Origin: Sphingobacterium humi | GTDB lineage: Bacteria; Bacteroidota; Bacteroidia; Sphingobacteriales; Sphingobacteriaceae | Direction: 5' to 3' | Length of the DNA: 64,000 nt | Assembly: GCF_009768885.1 (NCBI RefSeq) | Contig: NZ_WSQA01000009.1 | Location: forward strand, 62,001 to 126,000 | Shown: positions 8,735 through 16,955 of the stretch, piece after piece | Numbering within the stretch: the stretch's first letter is position 1 | Layout: the number at the start of each line of letters is the position of its first letter | The notes under the pieces: generated by a model | Databases searched by the model: none | Told to the model about the DNA's origin: nothing | The model's input: only the letters and a program-made list of their open reading frames with translations | Made by a program: the position numbers and the translations under genes

Positions 8735-8795
8735 CAAGTGTTGTCATCGTGCTGTCATCGTGAGCGGAGTCGAACGACTGGTACGTCAATGCAAT
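8735..8795 (+). repeat. REP-like intergenic repeat, copy A
   Basis: A 61-base unit with a core GAGCGGAGTCGAACGACTGG preceded by two TGTCATCGTG steps. It pairs with copy B at 9097-9157 in inverted orientation with 59 of 61 identical bases. The whole 615-bp gap 8585-9199 shows no gene and consists mainly of such modules. Confidence 0.85.
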
Positions 8796-8960
8796 TAAAA
8801 ATGCTTAACAAGATTATTAACAATGTGTTACAAAAAAAACATATCATTTGTAGTTGTCATCGGGAGAAGGTAAATGTTTGCAAAATTTATTGGAAGGTGA
8901 TGACATGAAGTGGCATTGCTTGTTAAGCTTTGCTAGTTAACTGCGGCACGATATGCTAGT

Positions 8961-9036
8961 AAACTACGGCACGCTTTGTACCGCGTTGTGGCCAGAGTTG
9001 TCATGGTAACGGAGTTGAACCATTGATACGTCATTA
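8961..9036 (+). repeat. REP-like intergenic repeat, copy C (diverged)
   Basis: The segment runs from AACTACGGCACGCTTTG to about GATACGTCATTAC and is closely similar to 29723-29802. It ends in a decayed form of the GAGCGGAGTCGAAC core. A partial extra copy of AACTGCGGCACG sits just upstream at about 8939-8950. Confidence 0.75.
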
Positions 9037-9096
9037 CGGATAAGCAACAAAAAAGATAAAGTAAGTTGTTGATAAACAACGCAATTAGCATTGTTG

Positions 9097-9157
9097 ATTA
9101 CATTGACGTACCAGTCGTTCGACTCCGCTCACGATGACAGCACGATGACAGCACTTG
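9097..9157 (-). repeat. REP-like intergenic repeat, copy B (inverse of copy A)
   Basis: Reverse complement of copy A with two mismatches in 61 bases. Copies A and B face each other across about 300 bases, so the region could form a long cruciform or, if transcribed, a 61-bp RNA stem. Confidence 0.85.
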
Positions 9158-9199
9158 CCAAAGCGATGTCAAAGTGTTAATAAAAAATCACCAAAAAAA

Positions 9200-10471
9200 C
9201 TAGTCTATATACTCAAAACCTACATAAGGCACTAGCACCTCTGGAATTTTAATTCCCTTTTCGGTTTGGTTATTTTCTAATATGGTCGCTACGATACGTG
9301 GTAGGGCAAGTGCCGATCCATTTAAGGTATGCGCCAATTGGGTTTTACCGTCTTCGTTTTTGAAGCGTACTTTCAAGCGGTTTGCTTGGTAGGTTTCAAA
9401 GTTGGATACGGAAGAAACTTCTAACCATCTTTTTTGTGCGGCACTGTAGGTTTCCATATCATAGGTCATGGCGGATGTAAAGCTCATATCGCCACCACAT
9501 AAACGCAGTACGCGGTATGGAAGTCCTAATTGCTGCAATAGAGATTGCACATAGCTGCTCATTTCTTCCAACGTAGCATAAGACTGGTCAGGACGAACAA
9601 TCTGTACCAGCTCTACCTTATCAAATTGGTGCAAGCGGTTTAAGCCACGTACGTGCGCACCATAAGATCCTGCTTCGCGACGGAAACATGGGGTATAACC
9701 GCAATGCTTAATCGGGAAATCTTCGGCCTTCACGATGGTATCGCGGTAGATATTGGTAATCGGCACCTCCGCTGTTGGGATAAGGTACATATCGTCGTTC
9801 TGCACATGGTACATCTGCCCTTCTTTATCAGGCAACTGGCCGGTAGCATAAGCAGATGCTTCGTTTACCATAATAGGCACCTGCACTTCGCGGTAGCCTC
9901 TTTCTGTCGCTTGATCTAAGAAGAAGTTGATCAGTCCGCGTTGCAAACGAGCGCCTTTTCCTTTGTATACCGGGAAACCGGCACCTGTTACTTTGGTTCC
10001 TAATTCAAAGTCGATGATATCATATTTTGCGGCAAGCTCCCAATGTGGCAAGGCATTTTCCGCTAAGCTCGGCATAGTGCCATGCTCCAATACCACTTCA
10101 TTTTCCTCGGGCGTGCTGCCTTTTGGAACTTGGTGGTAAGGTAAGTTTGGCAATTGAACCAGCTTTTGATTTAAATCTTGCTCTACGCGATCTAATTCGT
10201 CGGTAAATTCTTTTAACTGCTCTTTATATGATGCCGATTTCGATTTGATAGCTTCAGCTTCTTCCTTCTTCCCTTGGCGCATAAGGTCACCAATTTGCTT
10301 TGCAGACGCGTTGGCCTCCGCAGCAATAGAGTCGGACAGATTCTGGATTTTACGACGTTGTTCATCTAATGCGATGATTTGATCGACCAAATCAACATCG
10401 TTGAAATTCTTTACTGCAAGCCTTTCAACTACCTGATCCCTGTTTTCACGGATGTAATTTAATTGCAACAT
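9200..10471 (-). CDS. serS: Seryl-tRNA synthetase
   Basis: A 423-residue class II synthetase charging tRNA-Ser in the cytoplasm. The N-terminal 110 residues form the long helical hairpin (tRNA-binding arm) rich in Gln, Glu, Lys and Ala. The catalytic core has TAEVPI (serine binding), motif 2 PCFRREAGSYGAHVRGLNRLHQFDKVE and motif 3 LNGSALALPRIVATILENNQ. Length is standard. A perfect -7 box lies about 30 bases before the start; the 3' side faces the repeat region. Confidence 0.97.
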   Translation of the reverse strand: MLQLNYIRENRDQVVERLAVKNFNDVDLVDQIIALDEQRRKIQNLSDSIAAEANASAKQIGDLMRQGKKEEAEAIKSKSASYKEQLKEFTDELDRVEQDLNQKLVQLPNLPYHQVPKGSTPEENEVVLEHGTMPSLAENALPHWELAAKYDIIDFELGTKVTGAGFPVYKGKGARLQRGLINFFLDQATERGYREVQVPIMVNEASAYATGQLPDKEGQMYHVQNDDMYLIPTAEVPITNIYRDTIVKAEDFPIKHCGYTPCFRREAGSYGAHVRGLNRLHQFDKVELVQIVRPDQSYATLEEMSSYVQSLLQQLGLPYRVLRLCGGDMSFTSAMTYDMETYSAAQKRWLEVSSVSNFETYQANRLKVRFKNEDGKTQLAHTLNGSALALPRIVATILENNQTEKGIKIPEVLVPYVGFEYID

Positions 10472-10499
10472 ATAACTTTGCTTTTGTTAAAATAAAGCA

Positions 10500-10530
10500 C
10501 AAAGATAAGGATACCCCGCAAATTAACGAA
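10500..10530 (-). promoter_or_regulatory. Candidate promoter of serS
   Basis: Minus-strand TATCTTTG (10507-10500) is an exact TAnnTTTG. TTCG, one mismatch from the -33 consensus, lies 19 bases further upstream. The implied leader is about 25 bases. Confidence 0.5.
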
Positions 10531-10585
10531 GGTGAAATTGCCCCTATTCGTTTTTTCAATGCAGGCAATTTTGTATCATTGCAGC

Positions 10586-11128
10586 ATGAAAAACCTGTTT
10601 ACCTTGATCCTGATCTTAGGCTTAAGTCAACTTCTGCCCCTGCCAAGCTTGGCACAGCAGGCTGCAATTGTTGATTTTGATGTGAAAGAGAACCTTTCGC
10701 AGAACGGGAAACTGGCGATTATTGCAGTAGATACGGCTGCAAAAACCAACAATAACATCCAGGGAAGCTATGCTTTCACCATCAATGGCTTTAAACAAGA
10801 TCTACAGTTTACTGATGGTGTTGCGGTAACCGCTAACCCCATTGAATCCTCAACCTTTGTTTTCTTCAAACATGTGGAGGGCACGAAGGAAATTGGAAAA
10901 TTGTACTTTCTGCGTGTTACAGACAAAGGAATCAGCCCCTATAAAATCTCTGGCTTTTTATTGATTATTATTCCCCTATTGATCTTATATATTGCCTATA
11001 AATTCAAGCGCTTCCTTATTACCCTGTTGGTATTGGCCTTGGTATACCTCTACCTGAACTACAGCAAGGGCCTTGATGTGAAACAATTGATTGAGAGCAG
11101 TATTTTGGGCTTAAAAGAATTGATTTAG
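10586..11128 (+). CDS. Small secreted or membrane protein of unknown function
   Basis: The second in-frame ATG (10586) is preferred because it places a signal peptide at residues 1-23, ending LAQQ; the upstream ATG at 10532 would add 18 residues without a signal. The protein has 180 residues: an exported beta-rich part (about 24-125), then two adjacent hydrophobic segments (about 126-145 and 148-163) split by KFKR, and a short tail. No family was recognised. Its stop codon interlocks with that of tamL on the other strand. Confidence 0.6.
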   Translation: MKNLFTLILILGLSQLLPLPSLAQQAAIVDFDVKENLSQNGKLAIIAVDTAAKTNNNIQGSYAFTINGFKQDLQFTDGVAVTANPIESSTFVFFKHVEGTKEIGKLYFLRVTDKGISPYKISGFLLIIIPLLILYIAYKFKRFLITLLVLALVYLYLNYSKGLDVKQLIESSILGLKELI

Positions 11129-13473
11129 AAAGGCATACCCACCCCGAAGTTGTATTGGATAAAGTTGTAGCGATCGGGTTTATGCGCATCGTAATAGATT
11201 TGCTTAAACTCCTTGGCATTGAAGAGGCGTCGGATCACCCATTGTTCCTTGCCTTTGAACTGCGGATCTTTCACCTTTAAGCCCGCATCTAAACGGATGA
11301 TAAAATAATCCATATCTACCCGAAGGCCAAAGCCAGTACCGATAGCAATTTGCGACAGGAATTTATTGAATTTGAATTCACCATCCAAGTTGATGTTGTT
11401 TTCCTTGAGGTTCCAGATGTTTCCGGCATCCACGAAGGTCGCTCCATTTAATTTGGCCCCAAAGAAGTTATTCAACAGGCGGAAGCGATATTCGGCATTG
11501 GTTTCTATTTTTATTTCTCCCAATTGATCGAGGTTCCGCAGGTTGACACGCAGTTCCTCCCGAACCACCTCCCGGTTATAGCCTCCCGGCCCCAAGGTAC
11601 GGGCTTGCCAGGCACGGATGCCATTCATACCGCCCGCAAAAAAGCTCTTCTCGAAAATCATCAACCTGGAGTTGTTCCCATACGGCAGGGCCAGTCCGGA
11701 GTTAAAGCGAAGCACAAATTGCTTATTGCCTCCCAAGAACTTATACCAGCGGTAATCGACCTCCCCCTTCACATATTGCAGGAAGGGCACCCCAAACAAG
11801 AGTTTCTCGCCATTGTCATTCTCCTTAAAGTTCACCATATTGCTGATGAGCCCTAAGATGTTCCCCGACATATCGATACCGCCACGGAAATAATTGAAGG
11901 TTTCTTTGCGCGTTAAACGCGGTGCATTATAGGTGAACGCATATTGTGCCCCCAAGCCAAAATACTGGCGGTGGTTACTCTCTACATAAAGCTGATAGCC
12001 TTCTTCCAATAGCTTCTGCCGGAAATCCTCATTTAAGCGACCATCGCGATACTCAATAACCACCGGCGTTAAGCTGTGCAGCATATTGCTAGACTGGTAC
12101 CACATGTAGTTGAGGCTATTGATAAAATAGCGGTTGGCGTAGGTTTGATCTTGAAAGAATAATTGCAGGCTGGAGGAAAAAGTGGTACGTGGAATGCCGT
12201 AGCGGCCCACACTGCGCACACGGAATGGCGTCAGAATGCGCGGAAAAGACACATTGACCCCAAACTGTAAATCGTTGTTAAAGATTTTATCGGCTAAGCT
12301 TCCCGGTAAGCGGGTATCAAACAAGACCCCGTAGCGCAACTTCACCTCAATGGTTTCCGAGCCACCAAAGACATTGCGATGGGAGAAAGTGTTCCCGATA
12401 TTAAAACCACTCATCCCCGAGGAGAAGGTGTACTCTCCTTCAATCTGGTTACTCATGGCTGCCCGCGGAATCAGGTTATAGTACACATCCAGCTTGGCAG
12501 AGTCTTTCTTTTCGTAATTGATCTTCACCGAACGAAAGCCATTGGTTTCGTATAATCTATCGTAAGAAAGTTCTTCGTTCTTGCTGTTATAGAGTTGTCC
12601 GGAGCGTAAATAGGCATAGCGCGCCAATGGACGAAGCTTAAACCGCAGCGTTTCATCGGTATATTGCATCTTGAACAGGCTATCGTAGCTTGCTGTTTCA
12701 TTGCGCTTCAAACCGGGCTCGGCAGCTTCGATGCGGAAGTATACATCATCGATGGTATAGACCTGATGCTTGGCGGAGTCGTCGGGATTGGAAACTTGTA
12801 ACTTAAGATCGGCTAACTGGGCTTTCCCCAAGGTATCAAGGCCTACCCGCATGTATTGACGCAGGTAATCGTAATAGCCGTTTTCGCGCATTTCATTGTA
12901 TAGGTTCTCCCGCTCGGCATACAGGTCGGCAGCATCGTATTGCTTGCCTGTGCGCAAGCTGGATTTCGGGACTACCTTATCGTTATAAATGGCTGTAACT
13001 TTTGGATCCGCTACCTGCCTGGAGATATCACCAATAACATAGGGTTCCCCTAGGATAGCATCGAAATCGATCTGCGCCTTTTTCTTGCGGATTTCTATAC
13101 TGGGTTGTACCTTGGCATTGAAATAGCCCTTGGTTTGTAAATAGCGTTGAATCTGATTGGCCGAAAGCTCGACCATGGCCGAGTCTAGGATATGCGGGGC
13201 CTCTCCTACGTTCTTGATGCGCTCGGTTTTATAGCGCCCGTCGCGGGTATTGAAGAGGTTGTAAATGGTGAGGTATAGGGGTGAATTGGGCCTGATTTCA
13301 TTGGCCACATACAGCTGGGTGCTCTCTTTTAACTCCGGTGTCAGCCCATGGATATCGATATCAGTAACTAAAGCCTGATGGTCTTCCAAATACTTTGCTG
13401 AACGACAAGAAGCAAAAAATAGCAACAAAAACGTTATACTTGCAAAAAATAAAATACTTCTTTGTTTAGTCAT
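11125..13473 (-). CDS. tamL: TamL, BamA/Omp85-like outer-membrane assembly lipoprotein
   Basis: A 782-residue protein. The N-terminal signal ends in lipobox FFASC (Cys at residue 23), typical of TamL, the lipid-anchored TamA homologue of Bacteroidota. POTRA-like repeats occupy about residues 35-350. The C-terminal half is a 16-strand Omp85 barrel ending in aromatic YNFGVGMPF, with the conserved FFAGGMNGIRAWQARTLGPGGY stretch for the lid-lock and strand region. It likely inserts or folds outer-membrane proteins with TamB, whose gene is not in the window. Only 7 bases separate its start from that of the divergent trmH gene. Confidence 0.88.
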   Translation of the reverse strand: MTKQRSILFFASITFLLLFFASCRSAKYLEDHQALVTDIDIHGLTPELKESTQLYVANEIRPNSPLYLTIYNLFNTRDGRYKTERIKNVGEAPHILDSAMVELSANQIQRYLQTKGYFNAKVQPSIEIRKKKAQIDFDAILGEPYVIGDISRQVADPKVTAIYNDKVVPKSSLRTGKQYDAADLYAERENLYNEMRENGYYDYLRQYMRVGLDTLGKAQLADLKLQVSNPDDSAKHQVYTIDDVYFRIEAAEPGLKRNETASYDSLFKMQYTDETLRFKLRPLARYAYLRSGQLYNSKNEELSYDRLYETNGFRSVKINYEKKDSAKLDVYYNLIPRAAMSNQIEGEYTFSSGMSGFNIGNTFSHRNVFGGSETIEVKLRYGVLFDTRLPGSLADKIFNNDLQFGVNVSFPRILTPFRVRSVGRYGIPRTTFSSSLQLFFQDQTYANRYFINSLNYMWYQSSNMLHSLTPVVIEYRDGRLNEDFRQKLLEEGYQLYVESNHRQYFGLGAQYAFTYNAPRLTRKETFNYFRGGIDMSGNILGLISNMVNFKENDNGEKLLFGVPFLQYVKGEVDYRWYKFLGGNKQFVLRFNSGLALPYGNNSRLMIFEKSFFAGGMNGIRAWQARTLGPGGYNREVVREELRVNLRNLDQLGEIKIETNAEYRFRLLNNFFGAKLNGATFVDAGNIWNLKENNINLDGEFKFNKFLSQIAIGTGFGLRVDMDYFIIRLDAGLKVKDPQFKGKEQWVIRRLFNAKEFKQIYYDAHKPDRYNFIQYNFGVGMPF

Positions 13474-13480
13474 TCATCCT

Positions 13481-14236
13481 ATGTTGTCAAAAGCGCAAAT
13501 CAGTCTCATAGCATCCTTACAGCATAAAAAATTCCGGAATCAGCATAGTTTGTTTGTGGTGGAAGGTATCAAATCCGTCATGGAGTTTGTTCATTCGACT
13601 TACAAGATACAAAAAATCTATGCTACTGCAGATGCCGCTACAAAATTGGGGAAAATACCGCAGAATATAAAACTCGAGGAACTCAACGAGGTTGAATTGG
13701 GAAAAATTAGCCAATTGAAGAATCCACAAGGGGCTTTGGCTTTGGTGGAATTGCCAATTACGGGCACTTTTAACCCGGTCGAGCTGAGTGGAAAGCACAG
13801 CTTGGTATTGGACGATGTGCAAGATCCGGGAAACCTGGGCACCATCATTCGTACGGCAGAATGGTTCGGCATTACGCATATCATCTGCTCGATTGGAACG
13901 GTAGACTGCTACAATCCGAAAGTGGTGCAAGCCACCATGGGTTCTCTATCACGGGTACAAATTCATTACTTGGATATCGAAGGCTTTTTAGCCCAGCAGA
14001 AGCTACCGGTATTTGGTGCTTTGCTGAACGGCAACTCCATCTATGAAACCGACTTTCAACAAGAGGGCTTGATTTTGATGGGCAACGAAGGGAACGGCAT
14101 TCGGGAAAGCCTATTGCCACGTATTGATGCAGCGGTGACTATTCCGCGTATCGGAAAAGCAGAATCATTGAATGTAGCCATTGCAACCACCCTGTTCTGT
14201 TCAGAACTGGCGCGGCAGCAATTGCGGAAAGATTAA
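13481..14236 (+). CDS. TrmH/SpoU-family RNA 2'-O-methyltransferase
   Basis: A 251-residue enzyme using SAM to methylate ribose 2'-OH in rRNA or tRNA. The N-terminal part (1-95) is a SpoU_sub_bind-like L30e fold. The SPOUT domain has the three motifs LDDVQDPGNLGTIIRTA (about 109-125), LMGNEGNGI (about 201-209) and IPRIGKAESLNVAIATTL (about 225-242), forming the trefoil knot. The precise target base is not predictable. First gene of a three-gene run with the MFS and AI-2E-type genes, and a known neighbour of tamL in this phylum. Confidence 0.9.
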   Translation: MLSKAQISLIASLQHKKFRNQHSLFVVEGIKSVMEFVHSTYKIQKIYATADAATKLGKIPQNIKLEELNEVELGKISQLKNPQGALALVELPITGTFNPVELSGKHSLVLDDVQDPGNLGTIIRTAEWFGITHIICSIGTVDCYNPKVVQATMGSLSRVQIHYLDIEGFLAQQKLPVFGALLNGNSIYETDFQQEGLILMGNEGNGIRESLLPRIDAAVTIPRIGKAESLNVAIATTLFCSELARQQLRKD

Positions 14237-14237
14237 T

Positions 14238-15425
14238 ATGGAAGAACCTAGCGAACAAAAACTCTATACCCTACAATTTGGCTTACTCTGCCTGAGCTCC
14301 CTGCTGTTTTCGGCAAGCTTCAACATGATAATTCCGGAACTGCCCAACTACCTTTCCTCCTTGGGTGGAGCCGAACATAAGGGATTGATAATTTCGCTTT
14401 TTACCTTAACCGCAGGAATCTCCCGGCCTTTTTCGGGAAGGCTGACTGACAAATGGGGCCGCGTGCCGGTGATGGCCATCGGCTCAATTGTCTGCGTGCT
14501 CTGTGGCTTCCTATATCCTATTTTAACCAGTATTTCCGGTTTCTTTCTCCTTCGGCTGGTGCACGGTTTCTCCACAGGTTTTAAACCGACAGCCACCTCG
14601 GCCTATATTGCCGATATTATTCCTTCCTCGCGTTGGGGCGAAGCCCTGGGCATGCATGGCCTCTGCTTTAGTATCGGCGGTGCGATAGGTCCGGCAATTG
14701 GGAGTTATATCGCCATGCATTACGATTTGAACAGCATGTTCTACAGCTCCTCGGCCTTTGCCTTCTTCTCGATTATTATTGTGATGAACATGAAGGAAAC
14801 CCTGGCGAATAAGCAACGCTTTACACCGAAGATGCTGCGGATTTCCAGAAGCGATATCATTGAGGTGCGGGTTATTCCGGCAGCTATCGTAACCTTGTTA
14901 TCCTACTCGGCTTACGGTATTATCTTAACCTTAATTCCCGATTGGAGTGAGTACCTGGGCATTGCCAACAAAGGGATGTTCTTCCTGGCCTATACCCTAG
15001 CCTCCATTGCCATCCGCTTTGTGTCGGGCAAAGTAGCCGATCGTTATGGCCGTATTGCGGTAATGAAGGTAGGGCTGATTTTGATTACCATCTCGATATT
15101 TTATATCGGATATAGCGATAGTATTCTTAATTTAGTTATCGGTGCCTGTATCTACGGTATCGGTACGGGGATCTTTTCACCGGCGGTGAATGCTTGGACC
15201 ATCGACCTCTCTCTGCCTCAATACCGCGGGAAAGCCATGGCCACCATGTATATCGCCCTGGAAGTAGGGATCGGGGCTGGCGCATTATTTGCAGGATATA
15301 TTTTCCATGATCAGATTATGCGCATCCCTTATATTATGTACGGTGATGCAATCGTCGTCTTTATGGCATTCCTATACGTGTTGTATTGGGATAAAAAACG
15401 AAAAACCACGATTAACAACAAATAA
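14238..15425 (+). CDS. MFS transporter
   Basis: A 395-residue inner-membrane protein with about 12 hydrophobic segments. The loop 2-3 motif GRLTDKWGRVPVM is the major facilitator signature, and a weaker copy GKVADRYGRIAVM is present in the second half. The substrate is unknown; the build is that of drug or sugar-efflux type MFS proteins. The ATG at 14238, one base after the trmH stop, is taken as start: a longer frame from 14181 would run far into trmH and adds a Cys-rich non-hydrophobic stretch. Confidence 0.85.
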   Translation: MEEPSEQKLYTLQFGLLCLSSLLFSASFNMIIPELPNYLSSLGGAEHKGLIISLFTLTAGISRPFSGRLTDKWGRVPVMAIGSIVCVLCGFLYPILTSISGFFLLRLVHGFSTGFKPTATSAYIADIIPSSRWGEALGMHGLCFSIGGAIGPAIGSYIAMHYDLNSMFYSSSAFAFFSIIIVMNMKETLANKQRFTPKMLRISRSDIIEVRVIPAAIVTLLSYSAYGIILTLIPDWSEYLGIANKGMFFLAYTLASIAIRFVSGKVADRYGRIAVMKVGLILITISIFYIGYSDSILNLVIGACIYGIGTGIFSPAVNAWTIDLSLPQYRGKAMATMYIALEVGIGAGALFAGYIFHDQIMRIPYIMYGDAIVVFMAFLYVLYWDKKRKTTINNK

Positions 15426-15430
15426 AACCT

Positions 15431-16657
15431 ATGGAAAATAGCCCATCAAAAAGACCTTATTCCTTTGAACTTGCATCCAGCCTATTGGCTACCGTGCTGA
15501 TTATTGCACTGATGTATTTTACACAAAGTGTCCTACTTCCTTTACTTTTTTCCATTTTAATATCCATTTCTTTATTCCCTTTAGCCCGCTTCTTTGACCG
15601 CCTACACCTGGGGAAAGCATTTTCTTCCATCATGGCTGTGATCGTGGCGATTGCCATTATATCGGGATTGATGTGGTTTATTGTGCATGAAAGTATCATC
15701 ATCGGCAAGGATGCCTCTTCCATTACGGATAAAGTGCTGTCGGTATTGGAACGTGGACAGGCCTGGATTGAGGATCAGTTCGGCATCCAACGTACCGAAG
15801 TGATGGAGCAGCTGCGCGATCAGGGTAACAAAGCCCTGGAGAATGCCGGCGGCGTCATTACAGCAACCTTCGGCTCCATCGGGAATATGATTGCCAGCGC
15901 TATTCTGGTGCCTTTATTTAGCTTTTTCTTATTGTATTATCGCGACTTCTTCCGGGAGTTTTTCTTCAAGGCTTTCCGCAATTCCCCGCAGCATAAAGTG
16001 AATGAGGTCTTAAATAAAATCTACGAGGTGGTGCAGAGCTACCTAGTTGGCTTAATTACCGTAATGGGTATTGTGGCCGTATTAAATACCGTTGGCCTCA
16101 TGCTGATGGGCATTGAATACGCCTGGTTCTTCGGATCCCTAGCCTCCCTGCTGATGCTCTTGCCTTATATCGGTATTGCCATCGGCTCTATTCTGCCGGC
16201 TTTATTTGCCTTGGCCACAAAAGATAGCGCCTGGTATGCGGTAGGTGTTGTCGCCTGGTTCCAGGTGGTACAGTTTCTGGAAGGAAACATCATTACCCCG
16301 AACATCGTGGGCAGTAAAGTCAGCATTAACCCCTTGATGGCCATGATTGGTATCTTATTGGGTGGTATGCTATTTGGTTTGGCAGGCTTAATTCTGGCCC
16401 TACCTTTTATTGCGACGCTGAAAGTAATATTCGATGCCAGCCCAGGCATGTCGGCCATCGGATTCCTGATCGGCGAACCGGAGAAAGAACACCTCAAGCG
16501 CAATTCCACCCAAGAACTGCTCATGAAATGGGGCATCGTTCGAACCCCTAAAAACAAAAAGAAAATCAAAGTAGAAGTGAAAGTAACAACCGACCCTCCA
16601 AAAGGAGAACCCACCACCGAGGTATCTTATAAGGAGGTGAATGATAAATCTTCCTAG
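15431..16657 (+). CDS. AI-2E family transporter (PerM/UPF0118)
   Basis: A 408-residue integral membrane protein with about eight hydrophobic segments and a large polar loop (about residues 80-145) after the third, as in the PF01594 family. The segment VQFLEGNIITPNIVGSKVSINPL is the family's most conserved motif. Members have been linked to autoinducer-2 export or to cation/proton exchange, so the substrate remains open. The last 40 residues are Lys/Thr-rich and cytoplasmic. It lies 5 bases after the MFS gene. Confidence 0.88.
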   Translation: MENSPSKRPYSFELASSLLATVLIIALMYFTQSVLLPLLFSILISISLFPLARFFDRLHLGKAFSSIMAVIVAIAIISGLMWFIVHESIIIGKDASSITDKVLSVLERGQAWIEDQFGIQRTEVMEQLRDQGNKALENAGGVITATFGSIGNMIASAILVPLFSFFLLYYRDFFREFFFKAFRNSPQHKVNEVLNKIYEVVQSYLVGLITVMGIVAVLNTVGLMLMGIEYAWFFGSLASLLMLLPYIGIAIGSILPALFALATKDSAWYAVGVVAWFQVVQFLEGNIITPNIVGSKVSINPLMAMIGILLGGMLFGLAGLILALPFIATLKVIFDASPGMSAIGFLIGEPEKEHLKRNSTQELLMKWGIVRTPKNKKKIKVEVKVTTDPPKGEPTTEVSYKEVNDKSS

Positions 16658-16662
16658 AAGAG

Positions 16663-16694
16663 AGATGTGAGATATGAGATGTGAGATATGAGAG
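16663..16694 (+). repeat. 32-bp ATGAG-type module, left copy
   Basis: Built of GAGATATGAGATGTGAG steps. Its inverse lies at 16924-16955 (30 of 32 identical), and an identical copy (32 of 32) is at 29677-29708. Confidence 0.85.
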
Positions 16695-16730
16695 CTGGGT
16701 GCATAGGTATGGTATGCTAAAGTTAACTAC

Positions 16731-16905
16731 GAAGCTTCATCAAGCTACTGTATATATGTGACTTGGGAATATCCTAATATTTACAACAAAGCTTCATCCG
16801 TCTGCTGTATATATGTGTAACGTTGGAGTATATTAATATTTACAACAAAGCTTCATCAATCTGCTGTATATATGTGTAACGTTGGAGTATACTAATATTT
16901 ACAAC
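16731..16905 (+). repeat. Three tandem 57-59 bp repeats
   Basis: Units at 16731-16787, 16788-16846 and 16847-16905 begin with AAGCTTCATC and end with AATATTTACAAC; a partial fourth starts at 16906. Units 2 and 3 are almost identical and the first is diverged. No reading frame or terminator is seen in the gap 16658-16953. Confidence 0.9.
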
Positions 16906-16923
16906 AAAGCTTCATCACGCCTA

Positions 16924-16955
16924 CTCTCATATCTCAAATCTCATATCTCATATCT
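16924..16955 (-). repeat. 32-bp ATGAG-type module, right inverted copy
   Basis: With the left copy it bounds the tandem repeats as 32-bp inverted repeats. Its last bases overlap the end of the dnaE2 gene. Confidence 0.85.

Noticed and set aside
14181..14237. Upstream start for the MFS gene
   Set aside because: It would overlap trmH by 56 bases and add a non-hydrophobic Cys-containing stretch; ATG 14238 fits the tight operon.
16731..16918. CRISPR-like array of 57-59 bp units
   Set aside because: The units are contiguous with no unique spacers between constant repeats and no cas gene is near; it is a simple tandem repeat.
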